NCBI GenBank assembly: GCA_021775795.1
Contig: JAJFHB010000331.1
Coordinates: forward strand, 1 to 5,257
Reading direction: 5' to 3'
Source: Hyphomicrobiales bacterium
GTDB lineage: Bacteria > Pseudomonadota > Alphaproteobacteria > Rhizobiales > JAJFHB01
DNA: 5,257 nucleotides
Shown here: positions 1 to 5,257 of the stretch, one piece after another
Layout: the number at the start of each line of letters is the position of its first letter
Position numbering within the stretch: the stretch's first letter is position 1
The notes under the pieces: generated by a model
Databases searched by the model: none
What the model was told of the DNA's origin: nothing
The model's input: the letters and a program-made list of their open reading frames with translations, nothing else
Made by a program: the position numbers and the translations under genes

Positions 1-1
1 T

Positions 2-1228
2 CGACTGTTGCAGCTGGAAAGATCAATGGACGTAAAAATACAGAGAGTCATGCGGGCGACCAATATTGCCGGCGTTCCGGTTCAAACTCCGGAAGCCGAG
101 GAAATTGGGGAGATTGAGGACGTTGTCATTGACCTTGAAGCGGCAGAGCGCGCGATAAGAGCTGCAGTTGACCGCGCTGAACGCCAGGCCGGCGTAACCG
201 TCGACGGTGTGTTCGTGAATGTCTCCGGCGGGCGGCCAGCCTGCAGTAATTACAATGCCGCCATCAAACTGCGTGAGGGCCGGGTAGGGGAATCTGATAT
301 TGAATGCGTCGTTCGTTTGGCCCGAGCGGACATTGTTACCGACGGTCGCATCCTCATGCATTCAGCCCCTGTTGCCTACAGCCTTGATGCCAACCGTGGC
401 GTGCGCCATCCTGAAGGCATGTTTGCAGACACACTCGGTGTCGAGCTTTGCGCCGTCACCGTTGATCCGGGACCAATGCGAAATCTCGCGACCTGCATCG
501 ATCGCTGCCATCTGAATGTAAACGGGTTTGTTATTGCGCCGTTTGCCAGCGGCCGGTCTGTGCTTGTTGATGATGAGCGTGATCTGGGCGTTACTTGCAT
601 CGACATGGGAGCCGGGACCACCAGTGTTTCTGTCTTTATCGAAGGCAATCTGGTGTTTGCGGATTCTGTTTCCATCGGCGGACAACATGTGACGCATGAT
701 CTCGCGCGTGGACTTTCGACCACTGTCGCTCATGCGGAACGCATGAAGGTGCTGCATGGCAGTGCACTGCCAGCGCTCGGTGATGACCGCGAAATCGTGC
801 CGGTACCGCTACTGGGCGAGCGTGGGCGTGACACCGTGTCCAAAGTACCAAAGTCCATGCTCACCGGAATTATCCAACCACGGCTTGAAGAGACGTTCGA
901 GCTTATACGAGACCGCCTGGCGGAAAACGGCATCACAAAGCTGGCAGGCCGCAGGGCCGTGCTCACGGGTGGTGCCAGTCAGTTGCATGGAGCGCGCGAA
1001 CTTGCCTCATCGATCCTCGATCTGCAGGTTCGGGCAGGCTATCCACGCGCACTGGAAGGCATGCCGGACAAGGCGCGCGGTGCAAGCTTTGCAGTCGTTG
1101 CGGGATTGCTGGATTATGCAGCGGACCCCAACGTTGAATCTGCAACATTGCCGGATGAAGGCCATGACCGTGAAATGCGCGGGGGTTACTTCTCCAAGGT
1201 CGGCCGCTGGATTCGCGAAAGCTTCTAG
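2..1228 (+). CDS. ftsA: Cell division protein FtsA, 5' end outside window
   Basis: FtsA is an actin-like ATPase that binds the C-terminal peptide of FtsZ and tethers it to the inner membrane at the division site. The frame is open from the first full codon to TAG at 1226-1228 (408 residues visible). The N-terminal phosphate-1 loop of subdomain 1A (usually DIGSSK-like) is not present, so the true start lies upstream; the in-frame TTG at 8 and ATG at 26 would leave the fold incomplete. Visible landmarks: the 1C domain beginning around VFVNVSGGR; LHSAPVAYSLD; the phosphate-2 motif IDMGAGTTS (codons 602-622); DLARGLST; ERMKVLHGSAL; the adenosine motif LTGGAS (962-979); and a C-terminal amphipathic helix, YFSKVGRWIRESF, the membrane-targeting segment. 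Oddities: the second glycine of the usual DxGGGT is Ala, and the stretch before IDLEAAERAIRAAV lacks the common GxG...SxG motif. The next gene converges on it instead of being ftsZ. Confidence 0.96.
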   Translation, partial: RLLQLERSMDVKIQRVMRATNIAGVPVQTPEAEEIGEIEDVVIDLEAAERAIRAAVDRAERQAGVTVDGVFVNVSGGRPACSNYNAAIKLREGRVGESDIECVVRLARADIVTDGRILMHSAPVAYSLDANRGVRHPEGMFADTLGVELCAVTVDPGPMRNLATCIDRCHLNVNGFVIAPFASGRSVLVDDERDLGVTCIDMGAGTTSVSVFIEGNLVFADSVSIGGQHVTHDLARGLSTTVAHAERMKVLHGSALPALGDDREIVPVPLLGERGRDTVSKVPKSMLTGIIQPRLEETFELIRDRLAENGITKLAGRRAVLTGGASQLHGARELASSILDLQVRAGYPRALEGMPDKARGASFAVVAGLLDYAADPNVESATLPDEGHDREMRGGYFSKVGRWIRESF

Positions 1229-1273
1229 ACCAGTCGATCTGGTTTATAGACATGCAAAACCAGAGATTTTGCA
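1226..1273. terminator. Possible weak convergent terminator, two small hairpins
   Basis: The 61-bp gap between the convergent ftsA and lyase-like genes holds two inverted repeats. The first, TAGACCAG (1226-1233) with CTGGTTTA (1239-1246), has a 5-base loop, one G-T wobble, and begins in the ftsA stop codon. The second, TGCAAAA (1253-1259) with TTTTGCA (1267-1273), is a perfect 7-bp stem with a 7-base loop. Neither is followed by a real T-run outside the stem and both stems are AT-rich, so an intrinsic terminator is only a guess from position and structure. The second hairpin would serve either strand equally. Confidence 0.3.
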
Positions 1274-1289
1274 GCCTTAATGTTCATAA

Positions 1290-2168
1290 TCACGGCAGAA
1301 CAGCAAGTGTTGGGTCTACTTCCGCACGGCTGGTGCCGCGTCTGAAATTGTCAAAGTAGACCGTGGCGCTCCCCGGGGCGACCGCGCGGTACATGCCGAT
1401 CTTGAAATACTGGGTTGGTCCGAAGAACTCATCATTGCCGATAGAGCCTTCCAATCGCACGATAAACCGGCCATTAGCCCATACTTCAATGATGCCATCG
1501 CCGTTTCGGCCGCCTTTGACGAAATAGGCCATGTCCACCCAGTCTTCGTAAGGGTTCGGCAGGATCGGATGCTCGCCATATTCGATTTTGATGTCAGGTT
1601 CGCATTCGTAATCGCCGGTGCCACCGGTAATGAATGGAAATTCTCCGTAAGCACGCGCTGCAAGCGTGTCTAAAAATTCTTTGGCCGTTGAGCCCGCGCG
1701 GGCGACAAGTATCCGGCAGTCACTGTCCTGAGCGGTGATGTGGAAAACCCCGGCTGAATAGCGTTGCGCCAGAAACGGACTGCCGCCACTTTCTTCTTTC
1801 CATTGCCCGATAATCCAGCGGTAAGCGTCATCTGCAAGGTTGTCGCCACGAACCTGGAAGCTGAAGCCGTACCAGGCGGCTTCGCCGAAAGGTAGCCGGA
1901 GGGGGCTGGCGATCCTGATTTCATTGCGCTGGCAGTTTCCATCACAGCCCCTGTCTGATGCTTCGACAGAAACGGCGAGGGCGCCGTTGCCCGATCTCGT
2001 GAAGCTGCCATCTATGCGGTATCTGTCGGTCGAAATCCTCGATGGATTCCAGATTTCGAGATCGAGTGAGGGGGCTTCGAAACCATCAGCGACGACGTCA
2101 GGTAGCGATTGCGCTTTTGCATTGTGCTCGCTGCCTGAGAGCGCTGCCACAATCATCAATGTCGTCAA
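1290..2168 (-). CDS. Secreted polysaccharide-lyase-like protein (heparin lyase I-like fold)
   Basis: A 292-residue protein if it starts at TTG 2168. The first 19 residues, LMIVAALSG... ending AKA-Q, look like the hydrophobic part and cleavage site of a Sec signal peptide, so export is inferred. The mature part resembles the beta-jelly-roll polysaccharide lyases of the heparin lyase I-like family (PF14099, from memory): a QRNEIRI strand (80-86), AWYGFSFQV (98-106), RWIIGQWKE (117-125), DWVDMAYFVKGG (209-220), a dG-I-EVWANGR strand pair (224-234), YFKIGMYR (254-261) and VYFDNFRRG (270-278). Four cysteines (75, 79, 151, 189) could form disulfides. The family cleaves acidic polysaccharides by beta-elimination; the substrate here is unknown and activity is not proven. 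No positively charged n-region and no Shine-Dalgarno precede TTG 2168; other starts are TTG 2159 and ATG 2156. It lies antisense between ftsA and ftsZ, an unusual place. A non-catalytic LamG-like carbohydrate-binding protein is the main alternative. Confidence 0.8.
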   Translation of the reverse strand: MTTLMIVAALSGSEHNAKAQSLPDVVADGFEAPSLDLEIWNPSRISTDRYRIDGSFTRSGNGALAVSVEASDRGCDGNCQRNEIRIASPLRLPFGEAAWYGFSFQVRGDNLADDAYRWIIGQWKEESGGSPFLAQRYSAGVFHITAQDSDCRILVARAGSTAKEFLDTLAARAYGEFPFITGGTGDYECEPDIKIEYGEHPILPNPYEDWVDMAYFVKGGRNGDGIIEVWANGRFIVRLEGSIGNDEFFGPTQYFKIGMYRAVAPGSATVYFDNFRRGTSRAEVDPTLAVLP

Positions 2169-2194
2169 TATGGAATGAAAAGCAGAAATATCAT
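2165..2194 (-). other. Nine-codon leader ORF overlapping the lyase-like start (TTGA)
   Basis: On the minus strand ATG at 2194 is preceded by GAGGGAGA, with a GAGG core four bases upstream: the only good ribosome binding site in front of the lyase-like gene. It encodes MIFLLFIPY and stops at TGA 2167-2165, which overlaps the TTG start of the main frame as TTGA. Two readings fit. It may be a leader peptide giving translational coupling. Or it may be the true hydrophobic start of the signal peptide, put out of frame by loss of one base, for example in the T4 tract at 2178-2181; restoring a base gives MIFLLF joined to HSILTTLMIVAAL, a longer hydrophobic signal sequence. Confidence 0.4.
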
Positions 2195-2270
2195 TCTCCC
2201 TCGTGGGTGCCCGAACCTGCAGTGGGCAGTCTGCTAAGGCGTCTCAGATCCGGTCATGTCAGGCTGCAAA

Positions 2271-2289
2271 AGTGTCTCATGACGACACT
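2271..2289. repeat. Inverted repeat AGTGTC-N7-GACACT
   Basis: Perfect 6-bp arms separated by 7 bases, with TCATGA palindromic in the centre. It lies about 77 bp upstream of the leader ATG of the minus-strand gene. The right-arm sequence recurs as CGACACT at 2339-2345. The geometry fits a dimeric repressor site or a small hairpin; no regulator is identifiable from the window. Confidence 0.45.
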
Positions 2290-2310
2290 GGGATTTTGGA
2301 GGCCAATGTG

Positions 2311-2330
2311 CAAATCGATCCAAATCGGTG
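2311..2330. repeat. Direct repeat CAAATCG, 10-bp period
   Basis: CAAATCG occurs at 2311-2317 and 2321-2327, exactly one helical turn apart, in the divergent region. Tandem sites on one DNA face are typical of activators or response regulators, but two 7-bp copies may also be chance. No known consensus is recognised. Confidence 0.3.
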
Positions 2331-2381
2331 CCAATTACCGACACTTCTTAACAAACTTGCAAGGGGGATTAACGCCCTAAC

Positions 2382-2396
2382 GAGCAACCTTTGCTC
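2382..2396. repeat. Short inverted repeat GAGCAA-CCT-TTGCTC
   Basis: A perfect 6-bp stem with a 3-base spacer, mid-way in the divergent region. It is not followed by a T-run, so it is not a terminator. It could be an operator or chance. Confidence 0.3.
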
Positions 2397-2552
2397 TGAC
2401 ACGTCGTGAATGTGGCACTGGTTCGCGTTCCGCATATGAATTTGCAGGGCGCGTCTAAGTGTATGAAAAATAGCGCGTTTTCGAGGGCTGGTGACAGGCT
2501 GTCCCGATCAGTTCTGCCGCACGTATGTCACTGTTTTGCCTCACAATTTGCC

Positions 2553-2557
2553 GAATC
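2553..2557. promoter_or_regulatory. GANTC (CcrM methylation) site in the ftsZ promoter region
   Basis: GAATC is the only GANTC I found between 2169 and 2640. It lies 17 bases upstream of the CtrA-like box. In alphaproteobacteria CcrM methylates GANTC, and in Caulobacter ftsZ transcription responds to this methylation together with GcrA. The role here is inferred from position. Confidence 0.45.
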
Positions 2558-2573
2558 GCTCCGGCCCCAAAAA

Positions 2574-2588
2574 TTAACGATTTGTTAT
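2574..2588 (+). promoter_or_regulatory. CtrA-like binding box, TTAA-N7-TTAT
   Basis: The sequence TTAACGATTTGTTAT matches the CtrA consensus TTAA-N7-TTAA at seven of eight positions with exact spacing. It overlaps the -35 region of the probable ftsZ promoter, 53 bp before the ATG. CtrA regulation of ftsZ is known in Caulobacter; occupancy here is inference. Confidence 0.6.
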
Positions 2589-2609
2589 TGAATGGGTAAC
2601 AATTATTAG
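2582..2609 (+). promoter_or_regulatory. Probable sigma-70 promoter of ftsZ
   Basis: TTGTTA (2582-2587), a 16-bp spacer, and TATTAG (2604-2609) give a modest -35/-10 match in an AT-rich stretch. The transcript would start near 2616, leaving a leader of about 25 bases. The -35 hexamer lies in the CtrA-like box, which would let CtrA compete with RNA polymerase. The leader has only a weak Shine-Dalgarno (AGG at 2627-2629, 11 bases before the ATG). Confidence 0.4.
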
Positions 2610-2640
2610 CAACGTCTTAGTAACCTAGGCTGGTCGAGCG

Positions 2641-4332
2641 ATGTCCATAAATCTGAAACTTCCTCACGTGTCGGATCTGAAACCACGCATCACCGTTTTT
2701 GGTGTAGGTGGTGCCGGCGGAAACGCTGTCAACAACATGATCGAATCCAACCTCGAGGGGGTGGAGTTCGTAGTTGCCAATACGGATGCACAGGCCCTGG
2801 CGCAGAGCGCCGCGGACCGTCGTGTTCAAATGGGGACGGCACTCACTGAAGGTCTGGGGGCTGGATCGCAGCCGCAGATCGGTGCTGCTGCTGCTGAAGA
2901 AGCGCTGCCGGAGATCATTGATCATCTGGCCGGAGCCCACATGGTTTTCATCACCGCCGGTATGGGTGGTGGAACCGGTACTGGTGCTGCACCGGTCATT
3001 GCCCGCGCTTCGAAAGAGCAGGGCATACTCACCGTCGGTGTTGTAACCAAGCCCTTCCATTTCGAGGGACAGCGGCGCATGGCAACCGCTGATCGCGGCA
3101 TTGATCAGCTGGCACAGCATGTCGATACGCTCATCGTTATCCCGAACCAGAATCTCTTCCGGGTTGCGAACGAGAAAACTACCTTCGCCGATGCTTTCGC
3201 CATGGCGGATCAGGTGCTTTATTCCGGCGTTGGTGGCATCACCGACCTGATGATAAAGGAAGGTCTCATCAATCTGGATTTTGCCGACGTTCGCTCTGTG
3301 ATGAGCGAAATGGGCAAGGCCATGATGGGAACCGGCGAGGCCGGCGGCGAGAAACGCGCCGTGGAGGCTGCCGAAGCTGCAATATCAAATCCGCTGCTTG
3401 ACGATGTCTCCATGCGTGGCGCCCGCGGTTTGCTAATCAGCATATCCGGCGGTTCTGATCTCACGCTTTATGAAGTTGACGAAGCGGCAACGCGCATTCG
3501 CGAAGAAGTCGATCCTGATGCGAACATCATTTTGGGCGCAACGTTTGATGACAAACTCGAAGGCGTGATGCGGGTTTCTGTAGTGGCGACGGGTATCACA
3601 AACGAAATTGTTGGCGAACGCCCTGTTTACGACAGTGAGCCTGTTGACGCTTTCTATCAGGCACCTGCGGAATATTCGATCCCGCAGACGCAGCAAAGCG
3701 ATTTCGAAGCTCCCTATGTTTCTGCTGAACGCGAAATGGAAGAAGCGGTCGAGGAGCAATCGGCTGCTGAAATGGTCGCTGCGGACGAGCCTGAGGTCGA
3801 AATGCCTCAGATGAGTGCAGAAGAGCAGTTCCAACACGAGTATGAAGCTGAGATATCAATTGAGCGGGTAGCTGAGCCTGAAGTTCAGATGGATGCCCCG
3901 CAAATGGAAGCTCCGCAGCCGGAACCCGTGATTAGGGAAAGCACACCCGCACCCGCACCCGCAGAAGATACCGGTTATGCCCCACGCATGCCGCAAGTCG
4001 AGGATTTCCCGCCGATTGCGCAGCGTCAGATTGCTGCAAAAACCGGTCAGGTTGTGGAAGACCTTGCCTCACACTCCCAGAAACGCCGCCGCGGTTTCCT
4101 CGAACGCCTTGCTAACGTGGGCATCGGCGGGCGCAAAGAGCCGGTGGCAATCCCTGTAGAGCCAAACGAACCGGCTCTCAGCAGTCAGTTCGGTGCCGAA
4201 GCTCCTGCACCACAGCAAAGTGCTGTGGAAGAAAGGCCCGTGCGTGTTCATCCAATGGACAATCGGATTGATCCCGATATCGATGATGAACAGCTCGAGA
4301 TCCCTGCATTCCTGCGGCGTCAGGCGAATTAG
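2641..4332 (+). CDS. ftsZ: Cell division protein FtsZ, long rhizobial type
   Basis: FtsZ is the tubulin-like GTPase that polymerises into the cytoplasmic Z ring and recruits the divisome. The protein has 563 residues. The ATG at 2641 is chosen because INLKLP...[21 protein letters not shown] is the usual N-terminus in this group. Landmarks: the tubulin signature GGGTGTG (109-115); the T7 synergy loop NLDFAD (211-216) with N211, D213 and D216 in place for GTP hydrolysis; the globular part ending near 320 (VVATGIT). Then a roughly 230-residue acidic, Pro/Gln-rich disordered linker with an imperfect repeat EPEVEM-PQM (383-391) and [11 protein letters not shown] (412-422), and a basic patch, [17 protein letters not shown] (481-497), of predicted helical character. 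The C-terminal peptide [10 protein letters not shown] (552-561) binds FtsA and other partners. It is intact, is probably transcribed from its own promoter, and ends before a strong terminator. Confidence 0.99.
   Translation: MSINLKLPHVSDLKPRITVFGVGGAGGNAVNNMIESNLEGVEFVVANTDAQALAQSAADRRVQMGTALTEGLGAGSQPQIGAAAAEEALPEIIDHLAGAHMVFITAGMGGGTGTGAAPVIARASKEQGILTVGVVTKPFHFEGQRRMATADRGIDQLAQHVDTLIVIPNQNLFRVANEKTTFADAFAMADQVLYSGVGGITDLMIKEGLINLDFADVRSVMSEMGKAMMGTGEAGGEKRAVEAAEAAISNPLLDDVSMRGARGLLISISGGSDLTLYEVDEAATRIREEVDPDANIILGATFDDKLEGVMRVSVVATGITNEIVGERPVYDSEPVDAFYQAPAEYSIPQTQQSDFEAPYVSAEREMEEAVEEQSAAEMVAADEPEVEMPQMSAEEQFQHEYEAEISIERVAEPEVQMDAPQMEAPQPEPVIRESTPAPAPAEDTGYAPRMPQVEDFPPIAQRQIAAKTGQVVEDLASHSQKRRRGFLERLANVGIGGRKEPVAIPVEPNEPALSSQFGAEAPAPQQSAVEERPVRVHPMDNRIDPDIDDEQLEIPAFLRRQAN
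3945..3962 (+). repeat. Hexanucleotide tandem ACCCGC x3 inside ftsZ
   Basis: Three exact copies of ACCCGC encode part of the PAPAPA stretch in the disordered linker. Copy-number slippage in units of six would change linker length by two residues without breaking the frame. Confidence 0.7.
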
Positions 4333-4398
4333 AACGCTGGTGGATATCAGTTTGAGTGGCGCTGCAGCCATTTAACAACATAATCTCAAGTGCTTGTG

Positions 4399-4429
4399 AA
4401 ACCCGGCGGCCATATTTCCGCCGGGTTTT
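4399..4429 (+). terminator. Intrinsic terminator after ftsZ
   Basis: A perfect 11-bp GC-rich stem, AAACCCGGCGG (4399-4409) with CCGCCGGGTTT (4418-4428), and an 8-base loop. The right arm ends in TTTT (4426-4429). It lies 66 bases past the ftsZ stop and should separate ftsZ transcription from bamD. Confidence 0.9.
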
Positions 4430-4528
4430 ACCATTCTTACAGGTATATCGATTGGTAACGTCCTTGCGCCTAGAATGTTCGGTGCGATTGCGATAGAAGT
4501 CGCTGTGGGAAACGCGGATGGCCTTATC

Positions 4529-4556
4529 TTGACAGGCTCTGCGAAAAGCTTATCGA
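4529..4556 (+). promoter_or_regulatory. Candidate promoter of bamD
   Basis: A consensus TTGACA (-35, 4529-4534), a 16-bp spacer and TATCGA (-10, 4551-4556, a weak match) lie between the ftsZ terminator and bamD. The predicted start near 4563 leaves a leader of about 45 bases to the ATG at 4609. The rest of 4430-4608 shows no gene. Confidence 0.45.
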
Positions 4557-4608
4557 ACTGGGGTGCGTGGCTGCGCGCGGCAAAACTTGCCCCGCAGTGA
4601 AAGTGACG

Positions 4609-5257
4609 ATGCTTGTTGCGTCAAAAGGTGAGGGTAAAGCGCTGAAACACGGCCTTGGATATAGACTGGTTCGTGCGGCCGCTGCGATTGTACTTGCAGC
4701 CGGGCTGACGGCGTGTACGTCAGTGGGCAACGTCTGGGATGATGTTGTTGGCAATGAAGACCCCGAAGTCCCCCCTGAACTGCAGGCTGGCGGCGCCACA
4801 GGCCTGAATCAGTATCTCGCCGATGGCGATGAGCCTGTTGCTGAAGTTTACAATGAAGCACTCGATCTGCTGCGGGCTGGCAAGTATGCGAAAGCCGCAA
4901 CTCAGTTCGAAGAAGTGGAACGGCAGCACCCTTATTCTTCCTGGGCGCGGCGTGCCATATTGATGACCGCCTATTCTCACTACGAGCGTGGCGCTTATGA
5001 CGATACAATTTTGGCGGCGCAACGATTCCTGGCGCTGCATCCGGGCCATGAGCATGCCGCCTATGCCTACTATCTGGTGGCCTTGAGCTATTATGAGCAG
5101 ATTGTGGATGTAAACCGCGATCAGGAAAACACCGTGCAGGCGCTTGCCGCGCTTGATGAAGTGGAACGGCGTTTCCCTGGAACGCTCTATGCCCGAGATG
5201 CCCGCGCGAAATCAATTCTGGCAAGTGACCATATCGCCGGCAAGGAAATGCGCGTTG
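4609..5257 (+). CDS. bamD: Outer membrane assembly lipoprotein BamD (ComL), 3' end outside window
   Basis: BamD is the essential lipoprotein of the BAM complex that inserts beta-barrel proteins into the outer membrane. The window holds 216 codons; the family is usually about 280 residues, so the C-terminus is missing. From ATG 4609 a basic n-region (ending YRLVR) and the hydrophobic AAAAIVLAAGL lead to the lipobox LTAC, with Cys36 the predicted lipidated residue. Tetratricopeptide repeats follow: VYNEALDLLRAGKYAKAATQ (80-99), QHPYSSWARRAILMTAYSHY (106-125), and HPGHEHAAYAYYLVALSYYE leading to VDVNRDQ, ending with AGKEMRV, all typical of rhizobial BamD. The start is uncertain. GTG at 4597 and 4603 are in frame; ATG 4609 has only a weak GAAAG upstream. 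A CTG at 4642 behind AAGGTGAGGG would give a shorter, more typical signal peptide. The ORF is open back to a stop at 4471. lpxC, normally just upstream in rhizobia, is absent. Confidence 0.93.
   Translation, partial: MLVASKGEGKALKHGLGYRLVRAAAAIVLAAGLTACTSVGNVWDDVVGNEDPEVPPELQAGGATGLNQYLADGDEPVAEVYNEALDLLRAGKYAKAATQFEEVERQHPYSSWARRAILMTAYSHYERGAYDDTILAAQRFLALHPGHEHAAYAYYLVALSYYEQIVDVNRDQENTVQALAALDEVERRFPGTLYARDARAKSILASDHIAGKEMRV

Larger units (their letters stand above)
2195..2640. other. Gene-free divergent control region upstream of ftsZ and the lyase-like gene
   Basis: About 445 bp with no convincing gene. Short open frames at 2203-2409 and 2406-2591 (plus strand) lack ribosome binding sites and recognisable sequence. 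The AT-rich right half, from about 2570, holds the probable ftsZ promoter. The left and middle parts hold inverted and direct repeats (listed separately) and an 8-bp palindrome CTTGCAAG at 2356-2363. TTAAC occurs at 2348, 2369 and 2574, and CTAAC at 2377. These resemble CtrA half sites but only 2574 has a well-spaced partner. I found no clear promoter for the minus-strand gene. Confidence 0.7.

Noticed and set aside
1..111. Open frame 1 at the left edge as a possible frameshifted continuation of FtsA
   Set aside because: Its translation does not supply the missing FtsA motifs either, so a frameshift is not supported by the visible sequence.
756..1280. 174-codon plus-strand frame inside ftsA
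   Set aside because: It overlaps conserved FtsA motifs in another frame and shows no family signature.
2369..2380. TTAA-N5-TAA as a second CtrA box
   Set aside because: Spacing is two bases short of the N7 consensus and the second half is incomplete.
2203..2409. 68-codon plus-strand frame in the divergent region
   Set aside because: Composition and lack of a start signal suggest chance; it covers the inverted and direct repeats.
2406..2591. 61-codon plus-strand frame upstream of ftsZ
   Set aside because: No ribosome binding site, no recognisable sequence, and it runs into the ftsZ regulatory region (it covers the GANTC site and the CtrA-like box).
1229..2640. Insertion sequence or transposon carrying the lyase-like gene
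   Set aside because: No transposase, terminal inverted repeats or target-site duplications were seen around the region.
4550..5224. 224-codon open frame antisense to bamD
   Set aside because: Its translation is rich in His, Arg, Pro and Ser with no recognisable domain, while the plus strand clearly encodes BamD. It is a shadow frame.
1..5257. tRNA, rRNA, CRISPR array or riboswitch
   Set aside because: No cloverleaf, rRNA-like stretch, regularly spaced repeats or known riboswitch core was recognised on either strand.

Overview
The window is a piece of a division and cell-wall (dcw) cluster from an alphaproteobacterium, most likely of the order Hyphomicrobiales (Rhizobiales). The evidence is the long FtsZ (563 residues) ending in EIPAFLRRQ, the FtsA C-terminus ending in an amphipathic segment with WIRESF, the ftsA-ftsZ-bamD order, and CtrA- and CcrM-type motifs upstream of ftsZ. 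I cannot name the genus from sequence alone.

Layout, left to right: (1) 2-1228, plus strand, ftsA without its 5' end. (2) 1229-1289, a short convergent gap with two small hairpins. (3) 1290-2168, minus strand, a secreted protein resembling the heparin-lyase-I-like polysaccharide lyases. It starts at TTG and is preceded by a nine-codon out-of-frame leader that has the only good ribosome binding site. (4) About 2195-2640, a gene-free divergent control region with an inverted repeat, a 10-bp-spaced direct repeat, a second inverted repeat, one GANTC site and a CtrA-like box overlapping a probable ftsZ promoter. (5) 2641-4332, plus strand, complete ftsZ. (6) 4399-4429, a strong intrinsic terminator. 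(7) A probable promoter (TTGACA) at 4529-4556, then bamD (comL) from about 4609 running off the right edge.

How the genes work together: FtsA tethers FtsZ to the membrane and FtsZ polymerises into the division ring. BamD is an outer-membrane-assembly lipoprotein that commonly travels with this cluster in rhizobia. Two things depart from the usual rhizobial ftsA-ftsZ-lpxC-bamD order as I know it. An opposite-strand secreted carbohydrate-active gene sits between ftsA and ftsZ, so ftsZ must rely largely on its own promoter. And lpxC is absent between ftsZ and bamD. I see no evidence for a wholly new system. The points worth following are the inserted gene, its odd translation start, and the rich control region it shares with ftsZ.
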